Below, one piece after another: positions 55,541 through 64,000 of a stretch of 64,000 nt of DNA. The first letter of the stretch is position 1, and each line of letters starts with the position of its first letter. This DNA is from Leptodactylus fallax (Eukaryota > Chordata > Amphibia > Anura > Leptodactylidae). A model generated the notes under the pieces. The model searched no databases and was not told where the DNA came from. It saw nothing but the letters and a program-made list of their open reading frames with translations. The stretch is taken from assembly GCA_947044405.1 (NCBI GenBank), contig CAMRHE010000352.1:682001-746000 (forward strand). Reading direction: 5' to 3'. The position numbers and the translations under genes were made by a program.

Positions 55541-57324
55541 TCATACAGGTGTTACACACGGAGGATTACCCCCATGGATTTGCAGACAGCTAATCAACTG
55601 TGTTATATGCTGTATTTCTATTTGCAACATGCAAATTTATGCACCGATTGCCCAAAAGATTTCACCTCTTTTTCTGACAAATCCGCTAGTAATTTCCTGC
55701 AAAGGAAAATTAGCAGCAGACACCTAATCATCTCGTTCTCAGAAATCATCTTTCTTTGTAAATTAGCAATTATTAAGTCCTGACTGTAGTAGTAAATAAT
55801 AAATATGAACTAACTAAAAATGAAGTGGGCATAGTTTCAAAATGAGTGTGTGCAAAATGTCCCAATATTTCTGCTGTTTTGTGTAGGGATTTTTCCAGAG
55901 TTGTTCTGCAGACTGAGAACTGGAAAGCTTCCAGGGAAAATAGCAGTTGTTTCTCATACAGCAGGTGAAAGTGGAACCATTTGCTACTGGACTTTGTCTT
56001 AAGGGTAGGACACATGATGGCTCCATATGTTGCTTATAAATTGTGCAGATTATCAATTAGGGTCATTGCTCATGCAGAGCTGCTAATTCACAACAATGAG
56101 GTGTTTCTCATTTTCGAAGACAAAACTACTTCCTACTAGAGGCTTGAAGCTCCTGGGCCCCAATGTAAAATATGTAATGGTGTCCCCATGTGCTATCTAT
56201 AATACTGGTGTCTTTTTATGTTGAAAAGAGGCATTTGGGTCTCTCTGCACCCCCTATATCTACTTGCGTGCTTCCAACATGAAAAGATTCTCAATATAAA
56301 GATAATAAGAGCATTTAGTGTGTAACCTAATTCCAGCTAAGAGGTTTTCTTGACCACTGAGGCGTCTGTGAAGGGTGGTGAATGGGTACACCCTACATCA
56401 CCACAGTAATACTCTCTTTTATGCATTTGCTTGTTAAAACGGTTTATCTTGATACTTCTCATACAGGAATAGAATGTCGGAGTGACCTTGAAGACTGACA
56501 CACCCAAAATGAGTATCCTCTGCCTTAAATGAATGACCTATTGTTTAAATCACATTTTTATGTTAAACATATTTTGTAAGAAGTTTTGGTGATGTTTTTG
56601 ATTATCCATGTTATTATCTGTATTTTAAAAAAAAAAAATCCTAAAAATCTAGCAATTCCAACTCTTGCTACTAAGCCTTAAATAGTCTGTCACATCCTGT
56701 CTCCTGGAGATGGACCATGAGCAGACCCTACTGACTTATAGGGGAGAATTTTCTAGGCATTCTGTAACTTGTGCAGAGAAGTAAGTAAATAAACTGTGAA
56801 ATTACCTATTTTGATGGGTGGATTCTGTGTCTTATCTAGATATACATAATTTTGCTGATAAGTGCTGCCGCAAAGAAATCTCCTACAGAGAACAGGAAGT
56901 CTCAGTGGCTTAGTGGCCATAGTCAGAACTGCAAGACTTTTAGAATTTTTTAAATATAGATAACAATATTGAATAAAAAAAAATACGCTGAACATAAAAC
57001 TTGATTAAAAAAAAAAGTCATATGCTGGCAACACATTTGACCAGACTAGCAAATGTTGCCCTCCCTTTTATATTTAATGCATCATATTAGGGATAAAGTG
57101 TTCTTAACCAATTTTCTAGAAATCCTAGCCTACAAAGGCTGTAGATTGCTAACCAAACCTGAAAAGGTTAACATAGATTTATAATCTTTACCAGGCAATG
57201 AGGGCCAAAATGCTCCAGAATTCAGGTGCAATTTGTACCAAAAAAATAGGAATACATTGCCTTACATCACATTTATTAAGTGTTTTAGGCACTTTGTTGC
57301 CTCTTACTACAAGGGGCATGACTT
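55541..57324. other. Intronic stretch, mostly unrecognised
   Basis: 56130-56225 (CTCCTGGGCCCCAATGTAAAATATGTAATGG) is an inverted copy of the repeat at 63000-63180. The rest is AT-rich, without recognised exon or transposon. Confidence 0.45.
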
Positions 57325-57670
57325 AAAGTGGCTCTTTCACCACCTCCACCGACTCCAATTCTTTGCATCCCTCAAAAGGCATCATTCCACTGATTCCAGC
57401 AGAGTTTGAATTTTTGCTCTAGCCTCTGCCATTTCTGAACAAAGGTTGCAAATATGCTAATTAGGTGGGCATACACCTGGAGCAGACAGCCAGGGACCAT
57501 CCACCTTACAGTAGAGAGTATAATTAGCATATTGGGTGCAGAAAGTAAATGATTGTTCAGGAGCAGCAGGGGCTAGAGAACAAAAATTCAACCAATTCTC
57601 AGGAATCAGTGGAGTGGCGCCTCTAAAATTATGCACAGCTGGAGGTGGTAAAAGGTCCTTCTTGATTAGA
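57325..57670. repeat. TTAAAGTGGCTCTTTCACC repeat
   Basis: Left end CTTAAAGTGGCTCTTTCACCACCTCCA matches the element starting at 508 (CTTAAAGAGGACCTTTCACCACGTCCA), and the right end GGTGGTAAAAGGTCCTTCTTGA is its inverse. About 335 bp, internally palindromic (CTGATTCCAGCAGAGTTTGAATTTTTG / CAAAAATTCAACCAATTCTCAGGAATCAG). Noncoding. Confidence 0.65.
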
Positions 57671-57894
57671 AAGGGTGTGTCTTTCCAGAAAGGGTCATGG
57701 CTTAAAATGTAAGAATGTGCACTAAAGTTTAGGCTCAAAGTTCTTGCACAAAGTAAGCCAACTTATAGGTGGAATAAATTTAGACTGAATTTATCATCCA
57801 GCCACAGTCACTGGGATAAATATTGCATATTTTGCACAACAGCTAATTTTCCCATTTAAAGATCCTCTTTTCCAGTGTCCACACCCCTGGTCAG

Positions 57895-58092
57895 CACTAT
57901 TGACAGTCCTTGATGATGTCTCCTTGTGATGTACCATTACTGGCCATCATGCTGACTTGTATACAAATGGCATGTGCATTGCTGAGGCCAGTTAGTCACA
58001 TGCCATTTGTATACAAGTCACCAATGAGGCCAGTGATCTGAACCGAAATGGAATGTCAAAAGAAGACATCATCAAGGACTGGCAATATTGAT
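57895..58092. repeat. Hairpin MITE with perfect arms
   Basis: Outer 17-bp arms AGTCCTTGATGATGTCT (57905-57921) and 58064-58080 are exact complements. Inner 23-bp arms at 57954-57976 and 57997-58019 (core TTGTATACAAATGGCATG) are also exact. A ~180 bp foldback element. Confidence 0.85.
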
Positions 58093-58120
58093 GCCCAGGC
58101 TGCTGACGCTGCTATGGAGG

Positions 58121-58165
58121 ATTGTATTTTGTAAAGCTAAATGAGTTAGCTTTACAAAATACAAT
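58121..58165. repeat. Perfect 20-bp hairpin beside a Tc1 end
   Basis: ATTGTATTTTGTAAAGCTAA and its exact complement flank the loop ATGAG. It abuts the Tc1 left end. Confidence 0.9.
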
Positions 58166-59781
58166 AAAAGTTCAAAAGTTTGGGGTCATCCAGACAATTT
58201 TGTGTTTTCCATGAAAACTCACACTTTAATTTATCAAATGAGTTGCAAAATGAATAGAAAATATAGTCAAGATATTGACTATAGAATATAAATAATGATT
58301 TTTATTTGAAATAATAATTTTATCCTTCAAACTTTGCTTTCGTGAAAGAATGCTCCATTTGCAGCAATTACAGCATTGCAGACCTTTGGCATTCTAGCTG
58401 TTAATTTGCTGAGGTAATCTGGAGAAATTTCACCCCATGCTTCCAGAAGCCCCTCCCACAAGTTGGATTGGCTTGATGGGCACTTTTTGCGTACCATATG
58501 GTCAAGCTGCTCCCACAACAGCTCAATGGGGTTGAGATCTGGTGACTGCGCTGGCCACTCCATTACAGATAGAATACCAGCTGCCTGCTTCTTCCCTAAA
58601 TAGTTCTTGCATAATTTGGAGGTGTGCTTTGGGTCATTGTCCTGTTGTAGGATGAAATTGGCGCCAATCAAGCGCTGTCCACAGGGTATGGCATGGCGTT
58701 GCAAAATGGAGTGATAGCCTTCCTTATTCAAAATCCCTTTTACCTTGTACAAATCTCTCACTTTACCAGCACCAAAGCTTCCCCAGACCATCACATTATC
58801 TCCACAATGCTTGACAGATGGCGTCAGGCACTCTTCCAGCATCTTTTCAGTTGTTCTGCGTCTCACAAATGTTCTTCTGTGTGATCCAAACACCTCAAAC
58901 TTCGATTCGTCTGTCCATAACACTTTTTTCCAATCTTCCTCTGTCCAATGTCTGTGTTCTTTTGCCCATATTAATCTTTTCCTTTTATTAGCCAGTCTCA
59001 GATATGGCTTTTTCTTGGCCACTCTGCCCTGAAGGCCAGCATCCCTGAGTCACCTCTTCACTGTAGACGTTGACACTGGCATTTTGCGGGTACTATTTAA
59101 TGAAGCTGCCAGTTGAGGACCTGTGAGGCATCGATTTCTCAAACTAGAGATTCTAATGTACTTGTCTTGTTGCTCAGTTGTGCAGCGGGGCCTCCCACTT
59201 CTCTTTCTACTCTGGTTAGAGCCTGTTTTGGCTGTCCTCTGAAGGAAGTAGTGCACACCGTTGTAGGAAATCTTCAGTTTCTTGGCAATTTCTCGTGGAA
59301 TAGCCTTCATTTCTAAGAACAAGAATAGACTGTCGAGTTTCACATGAAAGTTCTCTTTTTCTGGCCATTTTGAGAGTTTAATCGAACCAACAAATGTAAT
59401 GCTCCAGATTCTCAACTAGCTTAAAGGAAGGTCAGTTTTATAGCTTCTCTAACCAGCAAAACTGTTTTCAGCTGTGCTAACATACTTGCACAAGGGTTTT
59501 CAAGGGTTTTCTAAACATCCATTAGCCTTCTTACACAGTCAGCAAACACAATGTACCATTAGAACACTGGAGTGATGGTTGCTGGAAATGGGCCTCTATA
59601 CACCTATGTAGATATTGCATTAAAAACCAGACTTTTGCAGCTAGAATAGTCATTTACCACATTAACAATGTATAGAGTGTATTTCAGATTCATTTAATGT
59701 TATCTTAATTGAAAAAAACTGTGCTTTTCTTTCAAAAATAAGAAAATTTCTAAGTGACCCTAAACTTTTGAACAGTAGTGT
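58166..59781 (-). mobile_element. Tc1-like transposon, nearly complete
   Basis: The left end has GTTCAAAAGTTTGGGGTCATCC and the right end, complemented, CTGTTCAAAAGTTTAGGGTCAC. The left end lacks the first bases, where the hairpin begins. The (TG)n/(AT)n microsatellite starts right after the right end. The transposase inside has two lesions. Confidence 0.8.
58327..59368 (-). pseudogene. Tc1-like transposase with one frameshift and one nonsense codon
   Basis: The normal start ATG is at 59366-59368, opening a frame with KRELSCETRQSILVLRNEG. A one-base change near 59.3 kb moves reading to the frame that contains REIAKKLKISYNGVHYFLQ and the second helix-turn-helix. An in-frame TGA at 59050-59052 interrupts it just after STVKR. 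The rest is open to 58327: first catalytic Asp in LWTDESKFEVFG, second in LQQDNDPKH, Glu in SPDLNPIELLWEQ, ending GAFFHESKV. Apart from the two lesions it is full length (~345 aa) and well conserved, so inactivation is recent. Confidence 0.88.
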
Positions 59782-59792
59782 GTGTGTGTATG

Positions 59793-59833
<41 letters not shown>
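59777..59833 (+). repeat. (TG)n-(AT)n microsatellite
   Basis: About 14 bases of TG followed, after GTT, by 40 bases of AT. It directly follows the Tc1 end. Confidence 0.95.
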
Positions 59834-59838
<5 letters not shown>

Positions 59839-60281
59839 CATTTCCGCCTTTATGTAAAAAATTTTTTGGATTCGGATAATCACTTTATCCTGGTGTCTTC
59901 TTTCTTGCTCAATAGGTATATACTCCTGCTGGAAGTAGTTTATCCATAACAACTCATCCAACATAATCTGTATTTTAAGGGATTTTGTAATTAGTGGGCC
60001 ATGTATATCAGTTTACAAGAAATCTGCTGCGCTTCTCTCTCCATATTTATATGCTACAAGATAATCAATAGCTGAAGGTTGTGTTATTGACTTTTTGTGG
60101 CTTAGAGCAGGGATATTTGTAAAGATTTCCCAGTAGAGTATTTTCCTACAGAGATGCACATGGGTTGTGTTATTTACTTACTGGCCTGTGGTGCTGCATC
60201 TACTTCTGGTTAATATTTTGGTCTTATAAGTGTTTATTCCATATACATCATTCATGTTTATTTCTCTCCTTTCTTTTTTAG
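59834..60281. other. Intron upstream of the fourth exon
   Basis: No repeat identified. Ends in the acceptor tract TTTCTCTCCTTTCTTTTTTAG at 60281. Confidence 0.5.
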
Positions 60282-60398
60282 ATATCAAAACAGAAGACAG
60301 TTTAAGCCACTCTCCCGGACAGAGCGGGTTTCTCAGCTATAGCTCCAGTTTCAGCACCCCATCCCCAGGACAGGTGCCGTACACATATCAGATGCATG
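60282..60398 (+). CDS. eya2: EYA2 coding exon of 117 bp ([16 protein letters not shown])
   Basis: The acceptor tract ends TTTTTTAG at 60281; the donor GCATG|GTATGT begins 60399. It takes one base from the 44130 exon, so the first codon is a split Asn (Ser in mammals), then [38 protein letters not shown] and one base (phase 1). The match to the mammalian EYA2 segment [18 protein letters not shown] is nearly complete and is the best single identifier of the gene. This is part of the proline/serine/tyrosine-rich transactivation domain. The next exon (normally starting near TTGFYQGG) was not found before 64000 and must lie downstream. Confidence 0.95.
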
Positions 60399-60483
60399 GT
60401 ATGTTGCTGGCCATAATATATAGATTTATCTAAAGAACATTAAAACCTTAGGTTTCCATTGGAATGTCAGATGGAAGCCAGTG

Positions 60484-60496
60484 ACATTGTTCACAT
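60484..60496 (+). repeat. Target-site duplication, left copy (13 bp)
   Basis: ACATTGTTCACAT, identical to 61255-61267. Confidence 0.85.
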
Positions 60497-60595
60497 CGTA
60501 TAATGTTGTACCGTGTCAGCCATAGAAAGTAGTGGAAGAGTGAATAAATCAGGTGATACCTTTTAGAGGCTAACTGAGTATATTTGATAGTAAGC

Positions 60596-60622
60596 TTTCG
60601 AGAGTCTAGCTCTCTTCTTCAG
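60596..60622 (-). ncRNA. Hammerhead-like core, arm 1 (degenerate)
   Basis: On the - strand CTGAAGA (60616-60622), a stem AGAG/CTCT, then GAAA (60596-60599). One base differs from the CTGATGA consensus, so activity is doubtful. Confidence 0.35.
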
Positions 60623-61173
60623 ACATACAATAAACTGAAAATTTACACACTCTTTATACACACAAGACCTGGATCTTCAAAGGATCTTAGAATCTTTAAA
60701 GAAAATCAAAATGCAATATAAGTAGAGAAGTTATTTACAACAGGTCAAGAAATAAACAATCTGGAAACTTGTGAGGCGTAACGGATGAATCAGTAATTCT
60801 TGCTGTTATCTGTCTGCAATCAGGTGGCGATTTGTGACCCTCACAGTTCATACATAGTGTGACATGAAACTGGCATGGATATTAAGTCCAAATTGCAGAG
60901 TTTGAAATTTTTCATTAACTTATATTCCCATTCTTTTCTCTCCCTCTGCCGCACATTTCTCTGGAGAAGACCACTCTATTGAAGATTTGTGGGTTGTGGT
61001 TTTAATGGGACATTTAAGACACAGAGGGAGAGAAAGGAATTTATTTCTTGACCTGTTGTAAATAGCTTCTCTACTTATATTGCATTTAGATTTTCTTTAA
61101 AGATTCTAAGATCCTTTGAAGATCCAGGTCTCGTGTGTATAAAGAGTGTGTGAATTTTCAGTTTCTTGTATGT

Positions 61174-61200
61174 CTGAAGAAGAGAGCTAGACTCTCGAAA
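61174..61200 (+). ncRNA. Hammerhead-like core, arm 2 (degenerate)
   Basis: Same sequence on the + strand: CTGAAGA (61174-61180), AGAGAGCTAGACTCTC, GAAA (61197-61200). Confidence 0.35.
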
Positions 61201-61254
61201 GCTTACTATCAAATATACTCAGATAGCCTCTAAAAGGTATCACCTGATTTCTTC

Positions 61255-61267
61255 ACATTGTTCACAT
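61255..61267 (+). repeat. Target-site duplication, right copy (13 bp)
   Basis: Perfect partner of 60484-60496. Confidence 0.85.
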
Positions 61268-62329
61268 AGGACAACAACTTCACACTTGCTTTAGACTCTG
61301 TGGAAGGTGGAGAGAGATAATTGATTGTGAGGGATTTTTCTGTGAAATGCAGTTTATTTGTTTGTTTTGGGTGTCTGCAGTGAATGGGAGAGATTGATTA
61401 AGCAAAATGCACCAGACTTCTGGTATAATTTGGGTAAAAAAAAAACCTGTCTAACAGGCTTTGTGCAGCATTTGTCAAGCTTTTTAGTCACTTTTATGAC
61501 TTGTATGGCAGATGAGCATGGCGTCATGGAAAGGGGTGTGGTATAATTTGCAATGCTGTGCCAAAAATGCATCAAAACGAAGCCAAATAATTGGCAGTAT
61601 AAAGTTAACATAGACAGTCTGAAAATATGACAGATAACCAAATAGCATTAGACACTTTGATAAATCTGACAAAGTTTAAGACTATCTAGTCCAAGCTTGC
61701 ACTGCCTAATTTTTTAACAGTATTAGTGAATCTACCCCAATGACTCCATGTTTGTGCTTGCACTGATGTTCCTTTGGCTAGTGTCTGCAGGGCTTGGCTG
61801 TGGTTGAATGGTTAATTGCACAGTTAGTGTTTTAGCAATGCATTCCACTGTCTTTATGGAATGTTTAGAATCCTACACCAGTCTTAAAAAAAGGTCTGTC
61901 TTAATAAAGGACCCTATGCAGGGAACAAGTGATTTATGACCTCTTCATAAAATCAGCCAAAAGTCCCAGCGCCAGAATATATATCTACATCAGTTAGGAA
62001 CTGGCTTAGATTTCCCTTACCACTCACTCCAGAAAATTGTTGTGATTTATAATGAATATGGTGGACCCAAGCATCCCTGCACCGCCAAATGTGCGCCACA
62101 ATATCACCCCTCTACTCAATAAAATTGGTGTACAGGTATTAATACATTTCCCCTATTAAGTCTAAAGACCAGCCAGTCCTTCCCAGCAAACACTGGGGGG
62201 CATTTACCAAGCATCTTGCTCTTATTTTCTTCTACATCTGCCCTTTTTCTTATGTTTTTGTGTTTATGTTTTTGCTTCCATTTGGCCAAGGTCCCAGGTA
62301 TCATAAATGCCGCGATTTACATTAACTGT
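61268..62329. other. Intronic stretch, nothing recognised
   Basis: No EYA2 exon, transposon end or RNA gene could be identified. Short open frames lack recognisable motifs. Confidence 0.45.
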
Positions 62330-62580
62330 AAAGTGGATGATATTCTGGTTTATCCCATCCACACATTGCAGAAAATAATCTGCAGCGGAAATACTGCGAT
62401 TTCAAAAACTCTTGCGTTTTTGCAAATCGCAGCATGTCAATTATACCTACGGAAATGCTGGATAGGAAAACTCCGCAGACTTTCTGTGACAAGCACTGCC
62501 GGAAAAACCACCACGCATTTCTTCTGCGGGTTTTCCAGCAGCGTTTTTTGGCTACAGCCTGCTACATGGGGCCTTAGCCT
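62330..62580. repeat. Unsplit copy of the repeat that hosts the L1 insertion
   Basis: Shares, in order, GTGGATGATATTCTGG, CCCATCCACACATTGCAGAAAA, GCGTTTTTGCAAATCGCAGCATGTCAATTATACCTAC, ACTTTCTGTGACAAGCACTGCCGGAAAAACC and CAGCAGCGTTTTTTGGCTAC with 27140-27414 plus 41833-41930. It shows what the site looked like before L1 inserted. Confidence 0.75.
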
Positions 62581-62999
62581 TTTCAAGACTTTTACACAAG
62601 GATTTGCTATTTTGTTATCAAAAATGTGTGCGGTTTAACTGTTGGTACATTTTACACAGCATTTTTGCCATTGCACTCTAGTATGTGGGCAGTGTAAAAA
62701 AAAACCTTAAACATCTCAGAGCAGTGAATTGGAGACACAACGTAAAAAAAAAAAAAAAATCATAAAAAAGGTGTAAAAATGGCGCAAATTATAAATGACC
62801 CCCTACACACATTCTTTTGGCTACTACTAATACTTGATACTTATTGGCTGTGCACAGGAGCTCGTGATGTGCTGCTTGACAAGTTTGAAAGGTGCACTTG
62901 CACTATTCTATAGCGGCTGCGTTTTTAGTGTTTTAATTTTTCCTTCACTAACAGTCTGTGATAAATTGCATTGTGAATGAACAATAATAAGCACCCCTG
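62581..62999. other. Intronic stretch, nothing recognised
   Basis: AT-rich with an A-run at about 62743-62759. No gene. Confidence 0.4.
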
Positions 63000-63180
63000 T
63001 CAGGGCTGTAGCTATACGGGGGGCAGAGGTAGCAATCACTACCAAGCCTGGAGCCTGAGAGGACCGTTGTCTTCTCTACAATATAAGAAAACACCAGTAT
63101 TATAGATAGCACAGGGTAATTGGGGGTCCTGTTACACATTTTGCACTGGGGCCCAAAACCTTCAAGTTACGCTTCTGCAC
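63000..63180 (-). repeat. Short interspersed repeat (GGGGCCCAAAACCTTCAAGTTACG)
   Basis: Phrases CAATATAAGAAAACACCAGTATTATAGATAGCACA and GGGGCCCAAAA match, inverted, 56130-56225 and the GTAACTAGGAATGGCTGGGCCCC phrase at 22848. Noncoding. Confidence 0.55.
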
Positions 63181-63603
63181 CCTATTTCAAAACTGAATGA
63201 AATGCTATTTACATATATATATTCATCATGTGCCATGTGTCTGTTGATTATAACTTCCTTTTAGCTCTTAGCCTGCATAGTGTACAGTTTATGTTTATTT
63301 TTACATAATGTGTCCTTTTAAGCAGGTTGAAGGTGAGAATGCACTTTCAGGGTATGCAGCAACAAAAAAATGTTGTGTGTTTCCCACGCTGTAATGCTTC
63401 TAGGCTTCGCCCTTTGCTACCAGGAGAAATATATTCCCACTGGTGACAAGAAATTAAATAATTATTTTTTCTTTCATTTTTCTTTCCATAAATCAAGCTT
63501 TACGACACATTTGGCCTTATTTTCCTTTTCCGGCTGCAGGGATGAGCCCTCTCTAGAGTGACAGCCATCAACAGCTGAAAGCCCCTGACATATTTATATA
63601 TAC

Positions 63604-64000
63604 AGTCAAGAAAAAGTTTGGGCACCCCATTAATCTTAATCATTTAGTTCTAAATATTTGGGGTTGCAACAGCCATTTCAAGATATATCTAATAACGATG
63701 GACACAGTAATATTTCAGGATGAAATGAGGTATTGACTAACAGAAAATGGCAAATGCATTAAACCAAAATTTGACCGGGCAAAAATGGGACCCATCATTT
63801 ATGATTTGAATACTCCTAACACTTACGACTACGAAGCACAAAATGGTTTTGTAACCCACGAGCTGAAATTCATAGCCAGGGTATCCAATCATGAGAAAAG
63901 GTAAAGGTGGCCAAGCAAGTTGTTCTCATGAATCTCCCGAAGAGTGGCACATGGCTCCTCAAAACAACCCAAAGATCGAAAACAAAGATGTCAACATAGT
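63604..64000. mobile_element. Tc1-like transposon, left end, continues past the window
   Basis: Starts TACAGTCAAGAAAAAGTTTGGGCACCCC and continues with TTAATCATTTAGTTCTAAATATTTGG and ATTAAACCAAAATTTGACCGGG, the terminal region of a Tc1 family with long noncoding ends. Several single-base gaps relative to other copies I know suggest decay. No transposase within the window. Confidence 0.6.

Larger units (their letters stand above)
60497..61254. mobile_element. Penelope-like insertion with inverted arms, 758 bp
   Basis: A 13-bp perfect target duplication brackets two opposed 3' ends of the same element, arms about 60547-60755 and 61040-61247. The - strand copy ends the protein with ERKEWEYKLMKNF...CHTMYEL and a stop (plus ~60945 down to 60848). 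The + strand copy, 60950-61037, reads HFSGEDHSIEDLWVVVLMGH, a GIY-YIG endonuclease segment typical of Penelope-like elements, but then jumps to the tail. Both arms hold CTGAAGA...GAAAGCTT, a hammerhead-like core. No reverse transcriptase. Confidence 0.8.

Noticed and set aside
60399..64000. The next EYA2 exon
   Set aside because: I looked for the expected TTGFYQGG-like coding segment in phase 1 after an acceptor and found none before the window end.
1..64000. CRISPR arrays, bacterial operons, tRNA or rRNA genes
   Set aside because: Spliced exons, LINEs and LTR elements show this is nuclear vertebrate DNA; no regularly spaced repeats or cloverleaf genes were seen by eye.

Overview
The window is intronic DNA of a vertebrate, most likely an amphibian and probably a frog or toad. 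It carries four short coding exons of one host gene on the + strand, separated by 12 to 26 kb introns packed with transposable elements. The exon peptides (5213-5321, 17598-17646, 44130-44272, 60282-60398) join in compatible splice phases into the N-terminal transactivation region of EYA2 (eyes absent homolog 2), a SIX-partner transcriptional coactivator and protein phosphatase. The conserved C-terminal Eya domain is not here, so the gene continues beyond position 64000. The assignment to amphibians rests on the mix of repeats (L1/Tx1-like, L2 and CR1-like LINEs, Penelope-like elements, a DIRS/Ngaro-type element, several Tc1 families and many short hairpin MITEs) and is an inference.

Layout. 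1-5.2 kb: little apart from a 30-bp satellite. 5.2 kb: first EYA2 coding exon. 5.6-17.6 kb: hairpin MITEs, LINE tails, a Penelope fragment and a nearly full-length L2 LINE (10.08-13.4 kb). 17.6 kb: second exon, coding 16 residues. 18-27 kb: Tc1 relics, then a Penelope-like insertion with a hammerhead-type core that carries a Tc1 element with an uninterrupted transposase frame. 27.4-41.8 kb: a 7 kb L1-like LINE split by a 7.4 kb Ty3/gypsy LTR retrotransposon on the - strand with one uninterrupted Gag-Pol frame. The LINE itself sits inside an older interspersed repeat. 44.1 kb: third exon. 44-55.5 kb: layered Tc1 relics, MITEs, a decayed tyrosine-recombinase-type retroelement and a decayed CR1/L2-type LINE split by a Tc1. 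57.9-59.8 kb: perfect hairpins and another Tc1. 60.3 kb: fourth exon. 60.5-61.25 kb: a short Penelope-like insertion with inverted arms. The window ends inside a further Tc1-like copy.

The host exons encode one protein. Nearly all other coding potential belongs to mobile elements. Their nesting gives a relative chronology: short repeat, then L1, then gypsy at 27-42 kb; Penelope, then Tc1 at 23-25.5 kb; LINE, then Tc1 at 51-55 kb. No undescribed gene system of host origin is evident. The most unusual items are the in-frame-verifiable nested insertion, the apparently young gypsy and Tc1 elements, and the Penelope insertions with hammerhead-like cores.
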